Source: Chloranthus sessilifolius
Taxonomy: Eukaryota; Streptophyta; Magnoliopsida; Chloranthales; Chloranthaceae
Assembly (NCBI GenBank): GCA_021018995.1
Contig: CM037587.1
Location: 16,989,366-17,053,365, forward strand
Direction: 5' to 3'
Length of the DNA stretch: 64,000 bases
In this document: positions 32,701 through 42,284 of the stretch, one piece after another
Numbering within the stretch: the first letter of the stretch is position 1
Layout of the letters: each line of letters starts with the position of its first letter
Made by a program: the position numbers and the translations under genes
Notes under the pieces: model-generated
Told to the model about the DNA's origin: nothing
Database searches by the model: none
The model's input: the letters and a program-made list of their open reading frames with translations, nothing else

Positions 32701-34883
32701 ACATTATTTACAAAACTTATCTAGAGCATCATTTGGAAACTTCAAAAGGCATGCTTTGCAATACATATTGCTACAATTTGGAAATTTTTTTAAAATGTGT
32801 AAAAACTAGAGGCTAAATAACTAAGTTTTTTAAAATGTGTAAAATAATCATTTAGGGCTTATTAGGAGAGAAAAAGAGAAGAGGAAGAAGAAGAAGAAGA
32901 AGAATAGGGAGAGAGAAGAGAGCACAATAGACACTAATGGACTGCATTGCTGCTATTCAAGATGTATTGAGTCGCATGAGATGGGCCCTATTTACAGAGG
33001 GCATACAAGACACAACTTATGTTTTTGGGACTAAACTCACTCACTATGCATACCTCTCATACTCACATCAAAGTGACAAAATACGGGTACGAGTTTAATA
33101 TGGTGAGCGAGAAAGACAGAAAAAAGAGCAATATATGGGAAAATTTTGAAAGGTTTAAAAAACTGTAAAGTAGGGAAAACCAGGAAAAATGAGATACTAT
33201 TAATAGCTTTTTAAAACAGTTTTTTAAAGATACTGTAAAATACGGAAAAAAACGTTTAATACGCGAAAAACATGTTTAATACGCTAAATACACATATTAT
33301 ACAAAAATATTCATTTTATTAAAAAAAATATGGGTATTATACGTGTTTAATATGTTGTGGCAAAAAAACATATATTATACGCATATTTTTTATATAAAAA
33401 AATGCCATATGACTCACATAATACATTGTATATCAAACACTCTCCCACATACACTATATCCAGCACTCCCCCTCAAGTTGAGCATCCTTGATGCTCAACT
33501 TACCATTAATAGAAAGAGTCCTTTAACCAAATCCCCCTTACACTGACAGCACAGAAAGAAGACCATAAGGCCAACAACAGATATAGTAGTACATTAATGT
33601 AATATGATTAGGTCTGATGCAGGAGAAGGAGAACAGGAAGAAGAAAAAATTTGAAGAAAATTAAGGTTGAGTTGCTTAGATTATAACACTCCCCAAAGCA
33701 TTAATATCTTATATATCATTTATTTTACATCATGGATATCAATGACATGAAAGTAAGCAAACCGGGGTAAGTCTGTACTTACTCCACACACACCCAATAT
33801 GACTAAATGCACCCACACATATAGAACTAATTACATCACCAACAATAGTGGGAAATACATCCACTAATCAATCAGGAAAGTGAAAAAGACATCCACATTA
33901 AAGGACTACATCATAGCAGAAAAAGCCACTCATCACCAGTGTACGAGGGACAGCAGGTAGCAAAAGAAAATGTTTTAAAGACTACATACATATAGATTTT
34001 GGCATTACAAAGAAAATGAAGAGGGGGGGATAGAAGCAAGCATCAGGGAGTAGTGGCAGAAACAACTCAAGGTAGCATCACTTTTCATCAAATAACAGCC
34101 AAAACATCCAGATTCTTCATGCACCATTGGATTATCATCACCAAACAAGCAACTCATCATACAACCTAACAGGATGGTATCAAAACTCGGCTGATACAAA
34201 TACGTATCAATTTTGTCGAGAACCGATACCAATACCACTCCGATACAGTTATCGGGGTGGTAACAGTATCAGTATCGAACTGATACGGTCAATATCCGCC
34301 GATACTGTCTTGGTATCGGCCGATACTAACTGATACAAATATTATTTTTCTATTTTTTTTTTGGTTTTTTTTAAATAAATATTCTCCGATACGGTATCGG
34401 CGAACCATATCTGTATCGACCAATATGTATCAGTTCAAAATGGACCGATATGGATACCTTGCCTACAAGACTGCCTCTCACCTAGTGACTAGAATAGGAT
34501 CAATTACATAACATGTAGGCACAGTAGTATGTTTGGTATGAGACATAATGAATCACCATCATCGATTTCTTGTTGGAAGTTGATGAATGTTGACTCCACT
34601 GCCTCAGTTTGAGGTGTTGTGTTAAAATGTACACTACTGTAATATTTGTATATTAAATGCTTGGTTTAGTTCCATATATTTTCCTTTCATTTTCCCTTAA
34701 TAAGAACATTTTAGGCGTTTATAAGCAAAGGCGATACTGGAAATTGATTCATACCTCATATCAATATATGTTTGAATAACATAGGGGAAATTGATTCAAA
34801 CACCATATCTATATGTATTTAAATAACCTGAATTAGGACTAACATGATTTTCGACAAACTTTTGCTCAGCTTCAAAATTAATA

Positions 34884-34952
<69 letters not shown>

Positions 34953-37900
34953 ATTTAAAATATATATATTCAGGGAAAAGCCATGTTGAAGATATACAAA
35001 ATCTTGAAATCACATCAAGAATGAAAGAACAAGAATGAAGAACATTTACAGAAGCTTATATGATTACCTTTATAGCAAATAAATCCCCAGTTATTCTTTT
35101 CCTTGCCAAGAAAACCCGTCCAAATGCCCCTCGGCTAATCGGTTTTATAATTTCAAAATCTTCTATAGAGGTCCGGTCCTTACAATTTGAATTGATTGGG
35201 CTCGTTCGCATGCTACGAGTCGTATCATCTTCCAATGAACTGTCCTCTTCAACCATGACACAAGATGAATCTACTTTCTCATCTTCTATCTGTTCACAAA
35301 GATGGAGATACTTCTCCCTGTAGAGTTTGGTAAATTTTAGATAGAATATGGGGAAATAAAATTTATCAAAGTGAAACCAAGCATTCATATGAAAAGGTAC
35401 GTGAAAAAAGTATAGCCCACAAAAAGCTTGGAAACCATATTGTAGTAGAACATCATAAAAAGGATTCAAAATAGGGCTAGATAGCATAATCACAAAAGTC
35501 TCCCGCTTTTTCAAAATATCGGAAAAAGTCAGCGACTTGCAATCTTCCTGACTTTATCACCGATTAATTGCCCAAGTCACCACTCGGCCGACTAATTGGC
35601 AACGTTTGTCACGTTGTCCGATTTTTTTCTTTTTTTCACTATACTTTAGGGGGAAAGAAAAAGCTTTAGATTTTTTATTATTTTGTTCATAAAAACCTTT
35701 AGGTTTGCCTATTCCATTCGTTAAACACATTATTTTTAACTTGAAATATATTACGGTATATTTTTTATATTCTGTTGCATTAAGAAAAGCATTACCTCAA
35801 CAGTTTCTCTATTCGTCTTCCAAATGTTTCCACAGTCAGAGCATCTGCTTTCTTTAGCTGGATAACATCTTTAAGATCTTCTAGACAGCCAACGAGACAT
35901 TCCAATGAATTATAATCATTGGTGTTTATACTTGAAATGTCATGAGCAATATCCAATAGATCATGTATCTGTCGTTCCATAAGAAGATATTAGTAAACTA
36001 AAATTAAACATTATTAAAAAAGTTTATAGTACTACAAACTGTAATTCATGAATATTTGACAGAAAAATAAAAGATCAAACTAGCCATAGAAGCGACATGT
36101 TGGTATGTTTAACATCTCTAATTATAGAAAATTAATAGTTATCGAGAATGCAAAAGATGGTTACTTATATAATATCTAATTAAAAGAACCATGGCATCAA
36201 AACTCGGCTGATACTGATACATATACGTGATATGGATGGGTTCACCCGGAACCGAGGCTGACACCAGTATCGGGGTGGTATCGGTATCGGTATTGGTATC
36301 GGTATCAGTATCGGACCAATATGGATCAGCAACGGCTGATACTGTCACGGTATCAACCGATACTGATCGATACCAATTTTTTAATTTTTTTCTTTGTACT
36401 TCTTTTTCAGGAAAAAAAAAATGAATGATACGGTATCAACGAATACCGTATCGGTCCAAGATGGACCGATACCTAATACTGATGCCTTGAATAGAACTAA
36501 TGAAAAGGATAACAACAGCTATGAATTCGACAGAAATCAATAAGGTAACTAGAATAATGGATCACAGCTTTTTGTTGGTGACTGATTTTATTAATTAAAG
36601 GAAAAGGATACATAGGTGGAACGAGGCACTGGCCTTGGCCCAAAGAGTAAAACCTATAGAGTCAACAATTAATCAACAAGGTATTATATAGGATATCTGA
36701 AATTAACTATAATAAGTACTCATTCCAACATGGATGGAAATCCTCCATCCCTCTGAAAATCTTGCACAGACTAAATCCAGTCATTTTTTCTTCTCATAGG
36801 GACAATATGTTGGCCAAAGAGAGTTCAAAACGATAAATAATATTCTTAGAGGGAAGATAACAATCTGAAAGCATTTCCAAGAAATGTGTCTCCTAGGATT
36901 AGGAAACATGTTTCCAACAGTGAGGTTTATGAACAATTAGTTGATGATCAAATGGTCTGATGATTGTAGCGAAAGGATCCATCATCTTACATCTAACAAT
37001 CTATTTTTAAGGTATAGAGGACATGTGCTATGTGGCCAGCTTTGTAAGTTTCTTTGTACAGGATGATCCAGTATGATGTAGATTTATTTATTATGATGTA
37101 TTAGGTTTGTGTAAACCAGCATATACTAGCAGCCATGGGTCAAAATTTCAGTTTTCCGGTATGTATCAGTCTGGCCCCAGACCGATGCGTATCATTGTAT
37201 CACCTGAAACCTTGAATGAATCGGTCAATAAATTGCTGAAACATTGATCTATGTATCGCCCGATAATTTCAAATCATATGTCGTATCGGCCGATAATTTC
37301 AATGATTTGAAAATTCAGTCTATCTGCTACCTCGAAATTAATAGACGATAGTTTGAAATTATCGTCTGATAATTTCAAATTTCCAAATTATCTGACGATA
37401 CAACCGATAAATTAGTTGTATTGTCCGAGAATATCGACGATACAATGGGTCTATGATACATTGCCAATGTCTCGTACCGGACGGTCCGAAACCAATATAT
37501 ATCGTCTAATACATATTGGTTTCTGACAATATTTTGAACCATGCTAGTAGCAACCAAATGCTTGCATGTAGTTTATGGTGGTATAAGAAAACAGGCACGG
37601 TGTATCATGAACTATGATAACTTTAGAAAATCTGTATTCTGTTAAAATAGAAAGTTTCTAAATGCATGGGATGGCATGCGCAAGTGTAGTAAAATACACT
37701 TTGATATGCACTCCTAGAGAGTACCTACTAAGAATTAATTGATACTGGACAACAAACATAGTCGATCTTAGGGTTCTATATTTATATGTACTAAAAAATC
37801 CCAATATCATTACAAATGATAGACAATTTGGGTGGGGGGGAGCAATTTAGATGACATATTAATGGCGTTATTCAATTAGAAAGGATTTTTGTACAAGTAT

Positions 37901-40900
37901 ATGTTGTGTTTGCATGTAAATTTTCAGGAGTCCCCTCATGGTTCGAGTCATAGTATTCATAAGCACAAAAGGCTTCGACTTTTTCAAAAAATCAGAAAAA
38001 GTCGGCGACTTGCAGTCATCCGAGTACATCGCTGATTAATCGGCCGAGTGGGCAAGTCAGCCGATTAATCAGCATTTTGGATTGTTGTCCAATTTCTTTT
38101 TTTCCTTTTTTTTCAACTAATACTTAAAGTGAAAAAAAAAAAAAAAAAAATTAGGCCTATCGCCCTCTCTGCTGCTTGCACGTCTCAAAGCTCACTACCT
38201 TTCTTCTTTTTGTCTATTTTGTTCAATGAAAAATATTATTTTTAACTTGAAATATATTATGATATATTTCTTGGATTTTCTATAGTTTTTTGAATTTTAT
38301 ATTTTTCCCCAATTTTTTCTGACTTTGATCAATTTTTCCTTAGACAATTGCCGATTTATTGTCGAGTCCCGACTTTGTGACTATGATAGTATTTCATGTA
38401 AATTCAAGAGATCCTAAGATAAGATTTTTGTACAAGTATATGTTGTGTTTGCACGTATAGAAGGGCAGTGCTAACAAAAGAAGATACCTGTTTAATGTCT
38501 TCTTGCTCCTTAATTGTACTCTTTCTGTTCATCAAGAAATCAATAATCTGACTAGTCCGAGGAGTAAATAAAGGAGATCGAGGAGTCAAGCTCCCTGCTG
38601 ATGATACTGCCATGCCCAGATCAGTTTTCGGACTGCAACCGGTTTTACAGAACATAGAGGGAAACGCTTTCGCGTCATCCACGGTAGAAGATTCATCAAC
38701 TACTGAAAGGCAATTGATCACTTCTTCGGAACATTGACGAGACAAATTATCTTGATTTGGGGATAGGCTTTCAGATTCCGCATCTGAATTTAGAGTAGAA
38801 GATACTCTTGCAACCTCGGGACTTCCTACTCGCGAAGTATCCGAACCTTCGGGTGTACACGATTCCAGTATTTTCTGAAGAGTTTCCACAACTCTTTCGA
38901 GCCGTTCGTTTACACCTAAGCTTTTCAAGTCACATCTATCCGCAATTGCACATATTCTTGAGTGGTCTTCCACATGTACAGTTGGTATTTCTACCTCACA
39001 AATCCTACAAATCATCGAAGTTTCGGCAGCTAAATTTTGTTGATCGAGATTGAAGGAAGGGACTGATAAATTTGATAAACATGTGGGTTGGTATTCTCGG
39101 GCACCAATTTCGTTATTTTCAACGGGATCCATTTTTACTTTCTCTAGAAGCTGTAAAGCAGCCATTTGTTGTTTGGAAGGGGAGGAGGCATTTGGATCAC
39201 TGTCTTTTTTCTGATTCTTTTCCGCTGCAGATGGAAGTTTCTTCCAAGACGATATCCGATCCCTGCTCGGAGGCGTATCAACACAACTGTCAGAGTCACC
39301 GTCTGATCGGTGGGGGTAATTACTTATGATGAGATTGCCAGAATTTAGATTCATATTCAAACTGATTTGTTCCTGCCCCTGGGACTTCCTTGTGAGTTTC
39401 TCCTTCCCACTTATCGAGGTTCTTAAACCCTGGAGTGAACCCCCTACAACTTGCTCGGGATAAACTCCCAAGTCACTGAATTGATGAAATCCATGAGGAC
39501 CGTGACCATGTTCATCCCCGACAAAACCACCCTCCTTCTGGAACTGCAACAGGCGGGTGCAACGAGTGAGGATGAAAAGAATACGTGTGTGAAGCTGTTT
39601 CAGTGTACCCATTGATAGTTCTTGACGGCGATCATCTAACTTTTGAACAATGCCTTCACATTTTAACCAGAACTCAGTCGGTGACATAGTTGCACACTGC
39701 CGGGCAACAACCAACAAATCTTCCAATATTTCTTTCCACTCGGGATGAGCCTCTTCATCGTTTTGAAGAATGCCAACTAAATCACCGGCAAAAATAGCTA
39801 AATCAGAATCAACTTCTTCCTTTAGCCGATCAAATTTTGCTCGGATAAGTTTCATAATCTCCTGCAATAAACACAGATGCAGAAAAGTAGCCATCATATG
39901 CTGTCTGATATCCAATAATAAGAGTGCTCCTAGAGGATAGGGATGGCAATGGGCCGTGCTAGGGTAAATCCAAGCCTGGCCCGACGGATTTGAACTTAGC
40001 CCCAAGCCCAGCCCAAGCCTGTGGCGGGCTTATGACTCTAGCCCAAGCCCGACCCGTCATAAACTTTCATTTATAATTTATAATTTATAATGTATAAATG
40101 AATAAATTATTTATAAATTATTTATTCATTTACAAAAATTAGCTCTATAACAACAAAATTAGAGGCATTGATATATTGCAAAAATATAATAAGAACCTAA
40201 TATCTATTACTAACGAAGTGTAGAGTTTAAAAATTGAAAATCTATAGTTCTTGAATGTTTTTTTTTTAATATTATAAGTGGAACTTACTACATATATATA
40301 TATATATGAGAGCCCAACTGGCCTAGGGGCTTAATCCCAAGCCCGGCCCCGTTAAATTTCAGGCTTAAAGTGCTAGCCCAAGCCCGGCCTATGGGCTTTA
40401 TATCAAGCCCAAACCCTCCTTAAACCGGGCCAGGCCAAGCAGGGTGGGCTGGGCTACCCAGCCCATTGCCACCCCTACTAGCAGATGCGCAAGAATTAAC
40501 AATCAAGAACAAAATATAGCTATGAGACCCTAACTGATAAACCCAAGCAAGATTGCAAAAAAGAAGTGTACCACCATGCATGTAAAAAATATACCTCGAA
40601 CCAGAAAAAATCGATTACCTCTGGACGCCCATGCCCCCAAGCCTTCCGAAATGGAAAAGGCCGCATGCCTTTGGAATTTAACTCATGAGAAAAGCTCTTG
40701 ATATCACCTGGAGATCGCTTGCTACGACCACTTGTCACACGAATTATGGCCTGAAAACGAGGAGACAGAATTTCCTTTGCAGTGGCAAAGTTGATAGGCT
40801 GATCCTCCACGTACATAAAAATTACAGGATTACTACAAGCCCAAAATAATTAACTAAATGCAAAGAAAGTGATAGTGGCAATTCTAGCACGCATAGTCAC

Positions 40901-41145
40901 CAAGGTTAAAATCCAGCAAAATTCGGCAAGTTCAGGGAACTATTTGGAGAAAAAAAAAAAAAAAAAAGATTAAAAAGTAAAAACATATATATTAAAAATC
41001 ACGATTTATTGAAAAAATAGGGAATTATAGCTACTGTTCTCAAACTCCTTGAAACTTGAAAGCCCAGAAATGACCATTACCTCCAATTCTGGATTGATTC
41101 CAAATGGAACCCTAGAGGATTTGGATTGAAGTGAGCTCTTTTTCC
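29657..41145 (-). CDS. IRE: IRE-type AGC serine/threonine protein kinase gene, partial (eight exons)
   Basis: This encodes a plant-specific AGC-family protein kinase related to Arabidopsis IRE, whose loss shortens root hairs. Exons on the minus strand in order are 41081-41145, 40619-40804, 38488-39861, 35796-35968, 35068-35317, 30340-30432, 30107-30247 and 29657-29749. All junctions are GT-AG and all phases agree, giving 791 codons without a stop. The order is an N-terminal regulatory region, a C2H2-like zinc finger ([20 protein letters not shown]), then a kinase domain with glycine loop (SRGAFGRVF), VAIK-type lysine (LFAIK), alpha-C Glu ([10 protein letters not shown]) and catalytic loop HRDLKPDN. 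The DFG motif and C-lobe lie left of the window, beyond inserted element A. The first exon with the start codon was not found. Details such as LKQLHTR, LLQF, LREKY and LIAHNGH favour IRE over IREH1, but a tree would be needed. Intact coding sequence suggests selection, so the gene is probably still functional despite very long introns. Confidence 0.9.
29796..30087. repeat. AT-rich AATACGGGTA repeat, copy 1 (intronic)
   Basis: The interval starts AAAAAATACGGGTACGGGTT and TTTAATACAGTGAGCGAGAAA and ends with ATACGGGTATTTTATGTGTT. A related copy lies at 33075-33355. Both look like a non-coding repeat or MITE of unknown family. It fills most of the 357-bp intron between exons h and g. No clear target duplication was found. 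Confidence 0.5.
30107..30247 (-). CDS. IRE: IRE-type kinase exon g: N-lobe/hinge
   Basis: 47 codons, phase 0. It reads [20 protein letters not shown], then [20 protein letters not shown] and RIYIAEV. It contains the hinge (MEYLNGGDL). The acceptor is ATCAACAG and the donor is GTAAGT. Confidence 0.95.
30340..30432 (-). CDS. IRE: IRE-type kinase exon f: alpha-C helix
   Basis: 31 codons, phase 0. It reads [20 protein letters not shown], then [11 protein letters not shown], with the alpha-C Glu in ESILAE. The acceptor is TTTACAG and the donor is GTGAGC. Confidence 0.95.
30765..30948. mobile_element. Degenerate CGTATC-rich MITE copy in kinase intron
   Basis: TATCTGATAGATATCAGC, CAGATACGATATAC, CCGATACGTATCTGATATAT and similar motifs fill about 180 bases. 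The ends (GGTTTTAAACATCGG, CAGTTTTTAAATCCCTG) are degenerate, and no exact target duplication was found. Confidence 0.5.
31145..31634. mobile_element. hAT-type MITE rich in ACCGGACCGG (kinase intron)
   Basis: A perfect 8-bp duplication GTATAAAC (31137-31144, 31635-31642) flanks ends CAGTGTTTTAAAAACTGGAC and GGTCCGGTTTATCAAACGTTG. Subterminal regions are packed with CCGGTTC and GGACCGG. There is no coding capacity. Confidence 0.9.
32298..32574. mobile_element. CGTATCG-related MITE, CATGGTATCA subfamily (kinase intron)
   Basis: The start is CATGGTATCAATTATC and the end is AACGAGTTTGATGCCT. The flanks GTCAAGAG and CTCAAGAG (32290-32297, 32575-32582) form an 8-bp duplication with one mismatch. 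The interior has CCGATAT and GGTATCG motifs. Confidence 0.75.
32840..33745 (-). mobile_element. Remnant of a non-coding LTR element (LTR plus PPT) in kinase intron
   Basis: Read on the minus strand, CTCAACTTGAGGGGGAG (33466-33482) is a polypurine tract followed by an LTR start TGCTGGATATAGTG (33465 downward). A GA-rich block (32870-32925) lies toward the other end, as in the LTR of the element at 58861-61363. A copy of the AATACGGG repeat (33075-33355) is inserted in it. The left LTR end and the rest of the element could not be placed. Confidence 0.5.
33075..33355. repeat. AT-rich AATACGGGTA repeat, copy 2
   Basis: ACAAAATACGGGTACGAGTT, ATGGTGAGCGAGAAAGACAG and the end ATGGGTATTATACGTGTTTA parallel 29796-30087. 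Confidence 0.5.
34173..34461. mobile_element. CGTATCG-related MITE, ATGGTATCAAAACTCGG subfamily (kinase intron)
   Basis: The start is GATGGTATCAAAACTCGGCT and the end is TATGGATACCTTG. The flanks CCTAACAG and CCTACAAG differ at two adjacent positions. The interior has many GGTATCGG motifs. Confidence 0.75.
34882..34958. repeat. (AT)n microsatellite in kinase intron
   Basis: More than 60 bases of near-pure TA repeat. Overlapping Tyr-Ile ORFs on both strands are only translations of it. Confidence 0.97.
35068..35317 (-). CDS. IRE: IRE-type kinase exon e: start of kinase domain
   Basis: 83 codons plus one split base. It begins [18 protein letters not shown], passes an acidic stretch ([18 protein letters not shown]), then [20 protein letters not shown], and ends TGDLFAIK with the ATP-binding lysine. 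The acceptor is CTCTACAG and the donor is GTAATC. The ORF extends upstream into the intron, and that extension is not coding. Confidence 0.95.
35485..35790. mobile_element. Truncated hAT-type MITE next to exon d
   Basis: CATAATCACAAAAGTC (35485) matches the left end of the intact MITE at 37958 (CATAAGCACAAAAGGC). The interior shares GGAAAAAGTCAGCGACTTGC, CGATTAATTGCCCAAGTC and TTGAAATATATTACGG. The right end is missing. The remnant runs almost to the splice donor of exon d. Confidence 0.65.
35796..35968 (-). CDS. IRE: IRE-type kinase exon d
   Basis: 57 codons plus two bases of a split Arg codon. It includes [20 protein letters not shown], then [17 protein letters not shown], a conserved block of the IRE family before the kinase domain. 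The acceptor is ACGACAG and the donor is GTAATG. Confidence 0.93.
36190..36489. mobile_element. CGTATCG-related MITE, CATGGCATCAAAACTCGG subfamily (kinase intron)
   Basis: TIRs CATGGCATCA and TGATGCCTTG. The 8-bp duplication AAAAGAAC/AATAGAAC (36182-36189, 36490-36497) has one mismatch. A run of (GGTATC)n occupies 36275-36325. Confidence 0.85.
36500..37125. other. Intron sequence without recognised features
   Basis: No coding similarity, TIRs or tandem repeats were recognised between the two MITEs of this intron. Confidence 0.5.
37134..37543. mobile_element. hAT-type MITE, CGTATCG family, CATGGGTCAAAAT variant (kinase intron)
   Basis: It starts CATGGGTCAAAATTTCAG and ends ATATTTTGAACCATG. 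The duplication CTAGCAGC/CTAGTAGC (37126-37133, 37544-37551) has one mismatch. It is rich in TATCGGCCGATAATTTC-type palindromes. Confidence 0.88.
37958..38385. mobile_element. hAT-type MITE, CATAAGCACAAAAG ends (kinase intron)
   Basis: A perfect 8-bp duplication ATAGTATT (37950-37957, 38386-38393). The ends CATAAGCACAAAAGGC and GACTTTGTGACTATG are imperfect inverses. The interior has palindromic GATTAATCGGCCGAGT-like motifs. A truncated relative lies at 35485-35790. Confidence 0.88.
38488..39861 (-). CDS. IRE: IRE-type kinase exon c: large regulatory exon
   Basis: 458 codons, phase 0 at both ends. It begins [20 protein letters not shown] and includes [13 protein letters not shown], then [20 protein letters not shown] and [14 protein letters not shown] Ser-rich linker with [12 protein letters not shown] follows, then the zinc finger [20 protein letters not shown] (around 38950-39010) with [20 protein letters not shown]. 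It ends [20 protein letters not shown] and EQEDIKQ. The acceptor is TTATTGCAG and the donor is GTATCT. An apparent Met-started extension upstream (to 40005) is intron and MITE sequence. Confidence 0.96.
39938..40477. mobile_element. hAT-type MITE, TAGGGATGGCAATGGGC ends (kinase intron)
   Basis: The ends TAGGGATGGCAATGGGC and GCCCATTGCCACCCCTA are inverse with one mismatch. The flanks CTAGAGGA and CTAGCAGA (39930-39937, 40478-40485) are an imperfect 8-bp duplication. Subterminal runs of AAGCCCGGCCC motifs surround an AT-rich centre. It occupies most of the intron between exons c and b. Confidence 0.85.
40619..40804 (-). CDS. IRE: IRE-type kinase exon b
   Basis: 62 codons, phase 0. It reads [20 protein letters not shown], then [20 protein letters not shown] and [20 protein letters not shown]. 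The SPRFQAI-RVTSGR and [13 protein letters not shown] blocks are strong IRE-family signatures. The donor GTAATC is clear. The acceptor (GTGGAG|GATCAG) was chosen because it preserves the phase from exon a. Confidence 0.88.
41081..41145 (-). CDS. IRE: IRE-type kinase exon a (5'-most exon found)
   Basis: Two split bases plus 21 codons, [21 protein letters not shown], with acceptor TGTGCAG and donor GTAATG. The basic, Ser-rich content and phase fit the stretch that precedes exon b in the family. Because it is short, the call rests mainly on phase and splice sites. The start-codon exon should lie further right and was not found. Confidence 0.65.
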
Positions 41146-41205
41146 CTGCACATAAATTTTTTTCTAAAATCAGTTAACCACTGTCACATAACAAAATAAA
41201 TTGTG

Positions 41206-41213
<8 letters not shown>

Positions 41214-41240
<27 letters not shown>
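41214..41240. repeat. (AT)n microsatellite
   Basis: About 27 bases of pure TA repeat upstream of exon a. Confidence 0.9.
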
Positions 41241-41249
41241 CCGAGCCTT

Positions 41250-41905
41250 GAAAATGTTGGCACGTGGCACTCAAAATCATGTCTTGGTGGGGCATTGCAT
41301 ATATCATCTTAAAATATATAAATACTACTAGGAAAAGCCAAAATAGTAGTTATCTCTAACAATTTACCACTATAGGAACAACATAATACTAAATGACCCT
41401 ATCTACCCCTAATCTTCTTATATACATCACCTGCACACTGGCACAAATATCCATGCGCTTCTCTAAATTTAGAGGTATAAGCATGCCGTATGTGTCGACG
41501 TGGCAGCACGAAAGAGTCGAAAGTCAGTATTCACCTTTCTAATTTGATTATCAGGAAGTATTAGTACCCGACCCCAAGCACTGCCAAAAGTGCTCAGGTC
41601 AATCTCCTTTGCTAAAATAGTCAAGACTAAGAGGTTCACGGTTATTTATAAGCATGCAAGTCAGTGAAAGTGACTCGCCATTAAATAAGTGATCTCGGCA
41701 ATTGAAGCATAGTATTTTCATTCCAGATCATCCAATGGAGAAACAATCTGTCATATGATGAAATTAGAAATAGGGTACGATCCCACCTTACGCTTAGATA
41801 ATGCCCTCGCCGTCCCACTCGTTGGGCCATGCGACCCAAAAAAAAAAGGCTTCTCATCTTGTGGCACACAATTTTCAACAATCATCTTATGAGTTATAAC
41901 ATTTC
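41250..41905. other. Non-coding interval upstream of exon a
   Basis: No kinase exon, TIR or repeat was recognised here. Short ORFs show no similarity that I can name. Confidence 0.45.
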
Positions 41906-41911
41906 TACAGC

Positions 41912-42034
41912 CCAAATAATTATGTCCATTGGAGGATCCATACCAACAAATTCATGCAGTTGAACATGAACCCTAATTATGTCCGTTGGAGGATCCATAC
42001 CAACAAATTCATGCAGTTGAACATGAACCCTAAC
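41912..42034. repeat. 62-bp direct tandem duplication
   Basis: AATTATGTCCATTGGAGGAT through TGAACATGAACCCTA is repeated immediately, with a single change (CCATTGG to CCGTTGG). Near-identity indicates a recent duplication. Confidence 0.92.
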
Positions 42035-42175
42035 TTAGAGATGAACAACAGATAAATTAAACTTCACAGATCAAATAGTTTCAAACCTCTTATGAGCATG
42101 TGCTTTTGGCTATGTGATCTTCCCATGATACTTAGTAACTTGGACAATTTGGATTGGCCAAAGAAGTCTGCTACT

Positions 42176-42262
42176 TGGGCCAAAGGTGAGGTCTCATATG
42201 TGTATGTGTGTGTGTGTGCACTCCAATGTGTGTGGGCCAAAGGTGAGGTCTCATATGTGATC
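42176..42262. repeat. Imperfect tandem duplication around GGGCCAAAGGTGAGGTCTCA
   Basis: The phrase GGGCCAAAGGTGAGGTCTCATATGTG occurs twice, at about 42177 and 42235, separated by a TG run and CACTCCAATGTGTG. Confidence 0.85.
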
Positions 42263-42284
42263 TTCCCATGTGTATATATATATA

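Noticed and set aside
35318..35514. Upstream extension of kinase exon e
   Set aside because: Low-complexity Phe/Tyr-rich reading without family similarity. The CTCTACAG acceptor at 35318-35319 gives the correct phase with exon d.
39862..40005. N-terminal extension of the large kinase exon starting at a Met at 40005
   Set aside because: It reads through the MITE 39938-40477 and an intron. The conserved phase and the TTATTGCAG acceptor place the exon start at 39861.
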